Below, piece after piece: positions 1 through 6,476 of a DNA stretch of 25,109 nt. Within the stretch, counting starts at the first letter, position 1. Each line of letters opens with the position of its first letter. The notes beneath the pieces are model-generated. The model saw only the letters and a list, made by a program, of their open reading frames with translations, did no database searches and was not told the DNA's origin. This DNA comes from an uncultured Bacteroidales bacterium (GTDB lineage: Bacteria > Bacteroidota > Bacteroidia > Bacteroidales > F082). Made by a program: the position numbers and the translations under genes. The stretch lies in contig CALFIT010000155.1 in NCBI GenBank assembly GCA_937877465.1, positions 1 to 25,109 on the forward strand, read 5' to 3'.

Positions 1-624
1 TTCCTGTTCGATAGTCGGCAGATTAATCGAATCGGTTGCGCCGGTATCGCTGGTTCCGGCGAGGAGCCTTTCAAGGAGCTGCTGCTGAGTGTCGACGTTG
101 GCGCGGGCGACGTTGAGATTCATAATTGCATCGTCGAGCTGCGAACGGGCGATAGCACCGGCGTTAACGAGTTCGAGGTTGCGGTTGTAATTAATTTCAG
201 CGTTTTTGAGCGTGGCGCGTGCGGAATCTACAAGAGCGCGCTGGCTGTCGATTTGGCGGAAAGACTGCTGCTCGTCGTTTGTGACGCGGAAACGGTTGAC
301 GTTCATAGTACCGGCTGTGGATTTAATTTGCGCGTCGAGCTGAGCGATTTGCGCCCTGAGTTTTTCAATCGCCAGATTTGTATCGGTCGGGTCGAGTTCC
401 ATGATAATATCGCCGGTCTGAACTTCCTGCCCTTCGCGGACGGCTTCGTTAATCATGCGCCCGCCGACAGAATCGAACGCCAGCTTAATCTGCTCCGCCG
501 TCAAAATGCCGTCCTTGATTTCGCCGCCCAGAAAAACGGCGTCATTGCCGCGATACATTAAAACAACGCCGCTGATAATCAGCAACGCAATGAATATTAT
601 TCCGAGCCGCGCGGCTTTATTCAT
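1..624 (-). CDS. HlyD-family membrane fusion / periplasmic adaptor protein, N-terminal part (runs off window start)
   Basis: No stop interrupts this frame from the ATG at 624 to base 1, giving 208 residues; the C-terminal half lies outside. Residues 7-24 form one membrane anchor (LGIIFIALLIISGVVLMY). Residues 53-78 resemble the first half of a biotinyl-lipoyl-like domain (AVREGQEVQTGDIIMELD). Residues about 82-190 are a Gln/Ala/Leu-rich alpha-helical hairpin with the typical turn NAGAIARSQLDDA. This is the architecture of HlyD/EmrA adaptors that link an inner-membrane pump to an outer-membrane channel. The start is supported by GGGAGGG eight bases upstream, a strong Shine-Dalgarno not seen for the other genes here. 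That, plus position beside a broken gene, suggests DNA from another organism. The cargo and pump partner cannot be told. Confidence 0.85.
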   Translation of the reverse strand, partial: MNKAARLGIIFIALLIISGVVLMYRGNDAVFLGGEIKDGILTAEQIKLAFDSVGGRMINEAVREGQEVQTGDIIMELDPTDTNLAIEKLRAQIAQLDAQIKSTAGTMNVNRFRVTNDEQQSFRQIDSQRALVDSARATLKNAEINYNRNLELVNAGAIARSQLDDAIMNLNVARANVDTQQQLLERLLAGTSDTGATDSINLPTIEQE

Positions 625-632
625 GAAAAAAT

Positions 633-639
633 CCCTCCC
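633..639 (-). promoter_or_regulatory. Strong Shine-Dalgarno GGGAGGG for the HlyD-like gene
   Basis: On the minus strand GGGAGGG lies eight bases before the ATG at 624. Bacteroidota genes usually lack such sites, and I see none as strong at the other starts in this window. It both fixes the start and marks this segment as atypical. Confidence 0.7.
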
Positions 640-707
640 AACATTTCGATCGGATCAATTTTATCAGAAAAAATCCGTCGCGTGTAAGAGGGTTTTTGAA
701 AATTTTT

Positions 708-1547
708 TTAAGCCGTCGCTTCTTTAATCGCATCTTCAGCGGCTTCTTCCGGCTTCGGCGGACGCAATGTTTTGTTGATCTTGTCGACGATCTTCAGCGT
801 TTTGAAAACAAAACTCTCGGCATAATAGATCGACATGCCGCGATATTGGTAGCAATAGTTGAGCGCACGCTCGTAGGCGTGGCACACCGGCAGGAAACTG
901 AAAGCCTTGTCGGAGCCTTCGCTAATGGTGTAATGGAAGTTGGGGAACTGGTTCATCAGGTTGTGGTGCGAGAGCATCACGCCCTTGGGTGTGCCTGTGG
1001 TGCCCGAGGTATAGATGATGGTGGCGCATTCCATCTCGTCGACAGAAGACTTACGGGCTGCCACTTCTTCGGCATGGGGATGGTCCTTGCCGAGTTGGAG
1101 CAGCTGGTCGAAACAGGGGTATTTCTCGCGGTCGACCATGGTGTAGACCATCTTCACGTTGGGCGCGTCAGGCAAGATGTTGGTCACCTTGTTCATCACG
1201 CTGAGTCCGTCGATGACGACCAACTTGGCGTCGCAGTCGCTGAGGATGTAACGGTAGTCCTCCTCGCTGATGGTGGGATAGATGGGTACGGTGATGGCCC
1301 CAATCTGGCTGACGGCCATGTCAAGCATGTTCCATTCAGGGCGGTTGGTCAGAATCATCGCCACCTTGTCGTTTTTCCCAATACCCAATTCGATGAGGGC
1401 ATAGCTGAGGAAGTCGGCATGTTCCTTATACGATTTGGAACTGTAGTTCACCCATTGTCCGTTCTTTTTCCCAGAGAGTGCAATCTCTTGGTTGGGATAC
1501 TTCTCCACATAGTTGTCGAGAAGATCGAAGACTCTTTTGATTTCCAT
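708..1547 (-). pseudogene. Long-chain acyl-CoA synthetase (AMP-binding), C-terminally truncated and joined to an unrelated tail
   Basis: Residues 1-245 match the N-terminal part of a fatty-acid CoA ligase, which activates fatty acids with ATP and CoA. The AMP-binding P-loop is YTSGTTGTPKG at 179-189, followed by the conserved region around FLPVCHAYERALNYCYQY at 218-235. Family members are about 600 residues, but this frame ends at 279. Homology stops at about YYAES (base ~813), and the last ~34 residues (FVFKTLKIVDKINKTLR..., ending KEATA) are not ligase sequence. The substrate-binding half and C-terminal lid, with the catalytic lysine region, are missing, so the product should be inactive. 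The tail is probably the 3' end of the gene that precedes the HlyD-like gene in the foreign DNA. The start at 1547 is supported by a promoter at 1577-1607. Confidence 0.8.
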
Positions 1548-1576
1548 ATCCTAAAAAATTAGCTCGTTATGGGTGA

Positions 1577-1607
1577 CAAAGATATAAAAATACCAAACAC
1601 AAGCCAA
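1577..1607 (-). promoter_or_regulatory. Bacteroidetes-type promoter of the acyl-CoA synthetase gene
   Basis: On the minus strand TATCTTTG (1577-1584) matches the -7 consensus TAnnTTTG. TTGG (1604-1607) lies 19 bases upstream as a -33 element. The box is about 30 bases before the ATG at 1547. Confidence 0.6.
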
Positions 1608-1643
1608 TTTTTTGCAAAAAAAAACGAAAAAATATCCATCATT

Positions 1644-2549
1644 TCAGACGCAGAGGCACACCAAAGCCGCCAGCACCATCAGCAGCGGAAGGAGCTTGCT
1701 GCGGATGTTCTGTTCCTTGAAGCCGATGACGCCATAGGCAAACGACACCAACAGGCGCACGCCATATAATATGAGAGGTATGATGACCACCACGGCGGCC
1801 TCTTGTTTGAGGCCCGTGAGGTAGATGACATCGGCCACGGTGACGAACACGGCCATGGCCACGATGCCCCAACGCCACTCAAACGGCTGCCGGGCGCGAC
1901 GCGGATACCAAACCGCAAAAAACAGCACCGCCATCATCAGGAAATCGTAAATCGTGTACCATGCCTGAATGGTCGCCGGCGAGATGCTTTCCTTGCTGAG
2001 GAGGAACTTGTCGTAGACCCCGCTCAGCGCCACAAGGATGGCCGACCCGAGCAGCATATACACCCACTTGTTCGACTTAAAATGGATGCCTTCGAGTTTG
2101 CCGGAACGGTTCATCAGATAGAACGAAACGATGGCCAAAAACACACCAATCCATTGAAGCACAGTCAGTTTCTCTTGGAAAATCAAGAACAGGAGGACGA
2201 CCGAGATGGCAGGACGCAATTGATTGACCGGCCCGACCACGGTGATGGGCAGGTGCTTCATGGCCGAGTAGCTGAACATCCACGAGCAGAGGATGAGCGC
2301 GGTCTTGCCGATGATGAGCAGGTGCTGGCGCATCGTCAGCGGCTCGATGAAGAGCTTCTGCATGAAGTCGCCGGTGAAGATGTAAGGCTTATAGTGCGAT
2401 AGCAGTACCAAAGGCAAGAAAATCAGGCTGCTGACCATGGTGCTGTAGAACAACACAGGGATGATGGCGTTGCCCACGACGGTCTGTTTCTTGAAGATGT
2501 CGTAGAAGCCCAAAAGGAAGGCAGAAACAAGTGATAAGACTACCCACAT
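1644..2549 (-). CDS. DMT-superfamily (EamA-like) membrane transporter
   Basis: This 301-residue protein is almost entirely hydrophobic, with about ten membrane segments in two halves, as in EamA/DMT permeases. It starts MWVVLSLVSAFLLGFYDIFK. The first half ends in the conserved patch VGPVNQLRPAISVVLLFLI-FQEKLTVLQWIGV, typical of EamA domain ends. The second half begins after a short charged linker (NRSGKLEGIHFKSNKW). Such carriers exchange or export small metabolites across the inner membrane; the substrate cannot be told. An upstream in-frame ATG at 2648 would add 33 polar residues encoded partly by intergenic repeat. I prefer the ATG at 2549, because a -7 box (TACTTTTG) sits just before it and the membrane segment begins there. 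The gene stands alone between two minus-strand genes. Confidence 0.85.
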   Translation of the reverse strand: MWVVLSLVSAFLLGFYDIFKKQTVVGNAIIPVLFYSTMVSSLIFLPLVLLSHYKPYIFTGDFMQKLFIEPLTMRQHLLIIGKTALILCSWMFSYSAMKHLPITVVGPVNQLRPAISVVLLFLIFQEKLTVLQWIGVFLAIVSFYLMNRSGKLEGIHFKSNKWVYMLLGSAILVALSGVYDKFLLSKESISPATIQAWYTIYDFLMMAVLFFAVWYPRRARQPFEWRWGIVAMAVFVTVADVIYLTGLKQEAAVVVIIPLILYGVRLLVSFAYGVIGFKEQNIRSKLLPLLMVLAALVCLCV

Positions 2550-2572
2550 AACGTGTTTTCGATTTTGAGCGG

Positions 2573-2580
2573 CAAAAGTA
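2573..2580 (-). promoter_or_regulatory. -7 box TACTTTTG upstream of the DMT transporter
   Basis: A perfect TAnnTTTG match lies 23 bases before the ATG at 2549. No clear -33 TTTG is seen 19 bases upstream. It supports the shorter start for the transporter. Confidence 0.5.
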
Positions 2581-2596
2581 GGGAATTTATTTGAAT

Positions 2597-2693
2597 TATG
2601 AATTATGAATGCTGAATGCTGAATGGAGCAAAGCCCAGTTTGCATCATTCAGCATTCCTCATTCCGCATTCCTCATTCCGCATTTCTCATTAG
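2597..2693. repeat. Short tandem repeats of GAATTAT / GAATGCT / CATTCCTCATTCCG type
   Basis: The plus strand reads two GAATTAT units, two TGAATGC units, then after a spacer a run of CATTCCTCATTCCG units. The two sides are partly complementary (GAATGCTGAATG against CATTCAGCATTC), so the stretch could fold as an imperfect hairpin. The right side runs into the 3' end of the endonuclease-like gene and supplies its last codons and stop. Similar units recur near 18040 and 22620. Confidence 0.75.
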
Positions 2694-3749
2694 ATCAATG
2701 TAAACCGGCAGGTGGTCGCTAAAGCCGCCGAAGTAGCGCGGACCGATGTAAGTGCGGAAGAGTTTCTTCCCGTGATAGGTCTCGTCGTCCTCAAGCATGA
2801 AGTCGGCATGGAAGATACGGGCACTACCGTGTTGGTAATGAAGCCCTTCGCCGTTGCCCATCACGCCCTCCGTGACGATGATCTGGTCGAAAATCTGCCA
2901 GTCGGCTTGGTGTTTCAGCGTGCCTTCAAAGCCGAGGCCGTCGTTCTTGCCGAACAGGTTGTAGAGGCAGCCGTCCTCCATCTCAGAGGGATGACGCGCC
3001 CGCAGCACGTCATAGACGCTCGGGTCGGTAGGACAGTCGTTCAGGTCGCCCATCATGATGACTTTGGGATGGTAGCCTTCAGGTGCAGCCGCCACAATGG
3101 AATCGACCTTGGAGCGCAATATCGCCGCCGAACACGAGCGCGAACCCACCGTCTCCAACTCGCCGCTGTACCTCGAAGGCCAGTGGTTCACAAAGACGTG
3201 GATGGTGTCGGAAGCCATCACCTCGCGTCCCGTAGTCTCGCGTCCCGCGTCTCTATAAACAAACTTCGCATAAAGGATGTCGCGCGAATGATACGCCGTG
3301 TCCTCTGGGTTATAATACGGAAAAACAGCACTTTCCACCAACATGAAATGGTCGAGCGAATACACGATGGCCGGGTCAATGCCGCGCTTGTCGGGGCCTT
3401 CGTAGTGTACATAGCGGTAGTTGTGCTTCTTGAGCGGCGTCTGCTCGAAGATGGCCTTCAAGACGTATTCGTTCTCCACCTCGCACATCCCGAAGATGCC
3501 GATGGGACGGTTCTCCGACATGGCAAGGATGGCCTTGTACATGTTGTTGCGCTTCTTGTAGAAACGGCTCTTGGTCCAATGCTGCATCCCGTCCTCGGTG
3601 AAGGCGTTGTAGGCTTTCGTGCTGTCCACAAAGGGGTCGAAGAAGTTCTCCATGTTCCAGAAGGCCACGCGGACGGACTCGGTTTGCGCCTCGACCGTCG
3701 GCAAAGCCATTATGCAAAGAAACGCCAATAAAACGAGCACTTTTTTCAT
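2673..3749 (-). CDS. Secreted endonuclease/exonuclease/phosphatase family protein
   Basis: The 358-residue product begins with a signal peptide (MKKVLVLLAFLCIMALPTVEAQ, cleavage near residue 22). It then has an EEP fold: FWNMENFFDP (30-39), the metal-binding Glu in GMCEVENE (E90), NHWPSR (189-193), GDLND with D235/N237, and SDHLP with D345/H346. Family members cleave phosphodiesters in nucleic acids, or phosphoester bonds of lipids or inositol; the substrate is unknown. A signal peptide suggests the periplasm or cell surface. The start at 3749 has a -7 box just upstream (3771-3778); a longer frame to 3947 has no signal sequence. Two oddities: residues ~166-176 (RDAGRETTGRE) are encoded by a tandem repeat, and the last residues plus stop come from a flanking repeat. 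Confidence 0.88.
   Translation of the reverse strand: MKKVLVLLAFLCIMALPTVEAQTESVRVAFWNMENFFDPFVDSTKAYNAFTEDGMQHWTKSRFYKKRNNMYKAILAMSENRPIGIFGMCEVENEYVLKAIFEQTPLKKHNYRYVHYEGPDKRGIDPAIVYSLDHFMLVESAVFPYYNPEDTAYHSRDILYAKFVYRDAGRETTGREVMASDTIHVFVNHWPSRYSGELETVGSRSCSAAILRSKVDSIVAAAPEGYHPKVIMMGDLNDCPTDPSVYDVLRARHPSEMEDGCLYNLFGKNDGLGFEGTLKHQADWQIFDQIIVTEGVMGNGEGLHYQHGSARIFHADFMLEDDETYHGKKLFRTYIGPRYFGGFSDHLPVYIDLMRNAE
3223..3252. repeat. GGGACGCGAGAC-type repeat inside the endonuclease-like gene
   Basis: On the minus strand the sequence reads GACGCGGGACGCGAGACTACGG followed by GACGCG, about two units of a ~15-base repeat. The same family lies between genes at 9859-9927. Here it is in frame and encodes RDAGRETTGRE between two conserved EEP blocks. 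Confidence 0.65.
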
Positions 3750-3770
3750 AAAACGAGACAGATTTTGGCG

Positions 3771-3807
3771 CAAAAATAGTCTTTTTCGGGAAAAACTTGT
3801 AACTTTG
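3771..3807. promoter_or_regulatory. Back-to-back -7 boxes of divergent genes
   Basis: On the minus strand TATTTTTG (3771-3778) lies about 21 bases before the endonuclease-like ATG at 3749. On the plus strand TAACTTTG (3800-3807) lies 23 bases before the ATG at 3831. Both match TAnnTTTG, so transcription appears to diverge from this short region. Confidence 0.55.
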
Positions 3808-3830
3808 CGGCGCAAAAAAAGGCCATAGAC

Positions 3831-4046
3831 ATGCAAACAACTGTTTTCACACCAACCCAAATCAACATCCTCCAAATGTTCCAATACATGAACTCCGACG
3901 AGGATTTGATTGAATTGAAAGACCTGCTTTTCCATTATTATTCCCAAAAAATGGACAAGCGGTTAGACGAGCTTTGGGACGCAGGCATCCTCGACCAACA
4001 AAGGCTTGACGAAATCAACCAAATGGATCTTCACCAATTGAACTGA
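3831..4046 (+). CDS. Small antitoxin-like protein upstream of a PIN toxin
   Basis: This is a 71-residue, largely helical, acidic protein (MQTTVFTPTQINILQMFQYM...). It resembles a family of small Bacteroidales proteins found directly upstream of PIN-domain toxins, with the pattern F-T-P-x-Q at the start and a K-x-D-x-x-x-D-x-L-W segment near residues 42-49. It lies four bases before the PIN gene, on the same strand, after its own -7 box. I infer that it is the antitoxin, binding the toxin and perhaps its own promoter. No DNA-binding motif is obvious, so the role rests on context and remembered family similarity. Confidence 0.7.
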   Translation: MQTTVFTPTQINILQMFQYMNSDEDLIELKDLLFHYYSQKMDKRLDELWDAGILDQQRLDEINQMDLHQLN

Positions 4047-4050
4047 TTCC

Positions 4051-4461
4051 ATGCGCATTGTTCTCGACACCAATTGCCTTATCCAAAGCATTCCCAAGAG
4101 AAGTCGTTTTCGTGCCGTTTGGGACTCTTTCCTTTCTGGAAAGAACACACTCTGTGTTTCAAACGACATCATCGAAGAATACATGGAAATCCTTCAAAAA
4201 CTCACGGACGAAACCACTGCGGCTTTGGTTATCAAGACCATCATCGAAAGCCCGTTTGTTGAATTCATCACGCCATACTATCAATTCCATCTCATCACAA
4301 ACGACCCTGACGACAACAAGTTTGTGGATTGTGCCGTTGCCGCCGCTGCAAGATATGTGGTAACCAACGACCATCATTTTGACGTGCTTCGCCTAAAAAG
4401 CACATTCCCTACTGTAGAAGTCATTAATCTTGTTGACTTTATGGAATTGCTAAAAAGATGA
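4051..4461 (+). CDS. PIN-domain toxin, putative toxin-antitoxin RNase (COG1569-like)
   Basis: The 136-residue protein has the PIN signature. The first acidic residue is in MRIVLDTN (D6), a second is in NDIIEEYMEIL (E42/E43). DPDDNKFVDCA (85-95) supplies the central acidic residues, and VVTNDHHFD (103-111) supplies the last. PIN toxins of this family are Mg-dependent ribonucleases that cut RNA to slow growth unless neutralised by a cognate antitoxin. The partner is most likely the small protein ending four bases upstream. The ATG of the following DUF5106/thioredoxin-like gene overlaps this stop (ATGA), so the three are probably co-transcribed. All catalytic acidic positions look intact. Confidence 0.88.
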   Translation: MRIVLDTNCLIQSIPKRSRFRAVWDSFLSGKNTLCVSNDIIEEYMEILQKLTDETTAALVIKTIIESPFVEFITPYYQFHLITNDPDDNKFVDCAVAAAARYVVTNDHHFDVLRLKSTFPTVEVINLVDFMELLKR

Positions 4462-5279
4462 GATTACCACTGCTTTTTATACTGTTATTTGCTTTTTTTG
4501 GACAAATCTATGCCCAAAATCCCCACTTCTGGGACGGCATCGAGGCCTTCGACGGGCCGACCGACGAAAACCCCATCTTAGCCGCCCAACTTGACTTCTA
4601 CTTCGACAAAATGGTGGCTCCCCTACCCGACTCCATCTGTTTGGAAATCAATCGTTTGGTTGAACGGACAAACAACAACACAGAACTCCGCGACTTCATC
4701 CTCTGGCACCTTTTGGAGAAATACCGCCACCCCGACTACATGAGCCAAGACCAAGTGTTTGTTTGGCTTTACGACCAATATTTCTCCAAATTGGAAATCA
4801 AGGACTTGAACGATACTAATCTGACCCTGATTCGCGAAAAAGCGGAACGCCTGCGCCGTTTGGCCTTGTTCAACGCCGCGCCCGATTTGGACGGAGTCCT
4901 TGACCTGCAATCCGTCGGAAGCGACTACACCGTCCTCTTCTTCTACGACCACGACTGCGACCTCTGCCGACAGGAAAGGCAGGACTTGGACGCGGTTTTG
5001 GAAACCCACCCCGAAATCACGGCGATTGCCATCGACATGAATCCTGACAGTTCCACAGACGGTTCGGGCGGATTTGAAATCCGCCCGCAAGGAAACGGGG
5101 ATTTTAAATCCCCCACCCGACACCGCCGGATTGCAAATCCGTCGGAACTCATGGCCTTAACCGACCTCTACGACATTGAGACCACGCCGCTGATTTACGT
5201 CCTCGACAAAGGCAAACGCATAATCGCCAAGAAGTTACAGGCCAAACAAATCGAGTTAATAGTGAGAAATGTGGAGTGA
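4458..5279 (+). CDS. Exported DUF5106 / thioredoxin-like (TlpA-type) protein with a repeat-derived insert
   Basis: The 273-residue product has a signal peptide (MRLPLLFILLFAFFGQIYAQ, residues 1-20). Residues ~36-130 form a helical region resembling DUF5106. A thioredoxin-like fold follows from about residue 140: APDLDG, the strand YTVLFFYDHDC, the redox motif CDLC (167-170), and the cis-proline region TTPLIYVLD (242-250). Such proteins are usually periplasmic thiol-disulfide oxidoreductases or lipoprotein relatives in Bacteroidota. Residues ~202-229 interrupt the fold between the strand AIAIDMN and the helix SELMALTDLY. They are encoded by three palindromes at 5065-5141. The gene overlaps the PIN toxin stop by four bases. 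Its own stop lies in a short tandem repeat (GTGGAGTGAGAAGTGTGGAG). Confidence 0.82.
   Translation: MRLPLLFILLFAFFGQIYAQNPHFWDGIEAFDGPTDENPILAAQLDFYFDKMVAPLPDSICLEINRLVERTNNNTELRDFILWHLLEKYRHPDYMSQDQVFVWLYDQYFSKLEIKDLNDTNLTLIREKAERLRRLALFNAAPDLDGVLDLQSVGSDYTVLFFYDHDCDLCRQERQDLDAVLETHPEITAIAIDMNPDSSTDGSGGFEIRPQGNGDFKSPTRHRRIANPSELMALTDLYDIETTPLIYVLDKGKRIIAKKLQAKQIELIVRNVE
5061..5144. repeat. Cluster of three GGATTT/AAATCC palindromes inside the thioredoxin-like gene
   Basis: Three successive palindromes share the core GGATTT-AAATCC. The first is CGGGCGGATTTGAAATCC plus GCCCG at 5065-5087. The second is GGGGATTTTAAATCCCC at 5097-5113. The third is CGGATTGCAAATCCG at 5127-5141. The block of 84 bases is a multiple of three, keeps the frame open, and adds about 28 Gly/Ser/Arg/Pro-rich residues. 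It looks like a REP-type repeat element carried within a coding sequence. Confidence 0.8.
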
Positions 5280-5318
5280 GAAGTGTGGAGTATTTTGGAT
5301 TACTCCTCACTACACACT
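5262..5318. repeat. Tandem/inverted short repeat between convergent genes
   Basis: GTGAGAAATGTGGAGTGAGAA and GTGTGGAGT are followed by ACTCCTCACTACACACTTTT. The two sides pair imperfectly (AGTGTGGAGT against ACTCCTCACT), giving a hairpin with a short T run. It may act as a terminator for the plus-strand operon ending at 5279, whose stop codon it contains, and perhaps for the convergent kinase gene. Confidence 0.5.
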
Positions 5319-5319
5319 T

Positions 5320-6399
5320 TTAACTCAAAACCGATTTCATTATAGGAAGACAAGCCTCTGCCTCCTCAAACAGCCTCCACTGCGCCCGCGTGCGCACCAA
5401 ATTGTGCGTCGCATACCTTATCTTGTAATAGGTGTTGCCATTGATATAGTCGGTGAGGAAACGCACGGCCTGCATGTAGGGGAACAAGGTGGCGGCATAC
5501 GGCAGCAGCTCTTTCTCCAACGGCGTGAGGAACGACGCGGTGCCTTCCAAATAGCCTTTCGTGAACGCCTCGTAAATCTCCATGTTGAAATGGATGTTGT
5601 CCAAGTCGGGGTCGTCCTCCGCGCCGGTGTTGGCCGCCGAGCGCAGGAAGTCGCCAAAGTCGGAAAAGACGAAACTCGGCATGACGGTGTCCAAGTCGAT
5701 GATGCAGAGCACGTTGCCGTCCTTGTCGAAGAGCATGTTGTTGACCTTCGTGTCGCAATGGCAGATGCGTTTCGGCAACTTGCCTTCGCGGTAGAGCCGC
5801 TCGCCGAGGCACATCCTGTCCGCCGCCTCGCGGATTTTCGCCACGAACTTCTGCACCTCCACCTCGCGCATTTGCCCGATGGGGTCATCGGCAACGGCTT
5901 CCTCCAACTGCTTCAAGCGGAACTCGATATTGTGGAAGTCGGGAATGACCTCCCCTATCGGTGCCTCCAAATCGGTCAGCAGCGACTCGAAGTCGCCGAA
6001 GGAACGCCCGGCATAATAGGCGTATTCCGGCGTGACGGCCTCGTAGGTATAGCTGTCGGCGATGAAGTCCATCACCCGCCAATATTGCTCATTCTCAACG
6101 ACATAGGTCTTGCCCGTGTCGGCCTTCAGGAAATGCAACACGCGGCGGTTGATGTCCTTAACACCTTGTCTTTCATACTTTTGCCGTATGTGATTCGTCA
6201 CGGCCTCGATGTTCGATTGCAGCATCTCCACGTCGGTGAAGACGGCGTTGTTGATGCGTTGCAGCACATAGCGCGGCTGCGTTTCGCCTTGCACCATTAT
6301 CTTAAAAGTGTCGTTGATGAGTCCGTTGCCCAAGGGCGTGATTTCGGCGATGGTTTGCGGGTCGATGAAGTGACCGGCGATGGTGAAAAGTTCGTTCAT
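5320..6399 (-). CDS. APH-fold sugar kinase, N-acetylhexosamine 1-kinase-like
   Basis: The 359-residue protein belongs to the aminoglycoside-phosphotransferase/choline-kinase fold. The N-lobe contains GNGLINDTF (24-32) and the strand RYVLQRIN. The catalytic loop is HCDTKVNN (214-221), with the base D216 and metal-binding N221, followed by CIIDLDT (232-238). It resembles NahK-type N-acetylhexosamine 1-kinases, which phosphorylate GlcNAc/GalNAc at C1 with ATP. Bacteroidota homologues are often mislabelled as mucin-desulfating proteins. The divergent neighbour is a GH109 alpha-N-acetylgalactosaminidase, so GalNAc is an attractive substrate. Length fits the family and no key residue is missing. 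The start at 6399 follows a near-consensus -7 box (TATTTTCG, 6416-6423). Substrate assignment is inference. Confidence 0.8.
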   Translation of the reverse strand: MNELFTIAGHFIDPQTIAEITPLGNGLINDTFKIMVQGETQPRYVLQRINNAVFTDVEMLQSNIEAVTNHIRQKYERQGVKDINRRVLHFLKADTGKTYVVENEQYWRVMDFIADSYTYEAVTPEYAYYAGRSFGDFESLLTDLEAPIGEVIPDFHNIEFRLKQLEEAVADDPIGQMREVEVQKFVAKIREAADRMCLGERLYREGKLPKRICHCDTKVNNMLFDKDGNVLCIIDLDTVMPSFVFSDFGDFLRSAANTGAEDDPDLDNIHFNMEIYEAFTKGYLEGTASFLTPLEKELLPYAATLFPYMQAVRFLTDYINGNTYYKIRYATHNLVRTRAQWRLFEEAEACLPIMKSVLS

Positions 6400-6415
6400 G
6401 GATGAAAATTTTTTG

Positions 6416-6453
6416 CGAAAATAGGGAATTTAAACCTATAATTCCTAATTTTG
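6416..6453. promoter_or_regulatory. Divergent promoter region between the kinase and GH109 genes
   Basis: On the plus strand TAATTTTG (6446-6453) matches TAnnTTTG, 23 bases before the GH109 ATG at 6477. On the minus strand TATTTTCG (6416-6423) is one mismatch away, 16 bases before the kinase ATG. The 77-base region is AT-rich, and shared control of both genes is possible. Confidence 0.5.
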
Positions 6454-6476
6454 CCCCAAATTAAATCAGTTTCCTT

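Noticed and set aside
696..1562. Long plus-strand open frame (288 codons) opposite the acyl-CoA synthetase gene
   Set aside because: It mirrors the codon bias of the real minus-strand gene, whose protein has clear AMP-binding motifs. The antisense product has no recognisable fold.
2550..2648. N-terminal extension of the DMT transporter to the ATG at 2648
   Set aside because: The extra residues are encoded by intergenic repeats, lack hydrophobic character and cross the -7 box.
5269..6405. 378-codon plus-strand open frame opposite the sugar kinase
   Set aside because: Shadow of the kinase gene, which has intact APH-fold motifs on the minus strand and a promoter.
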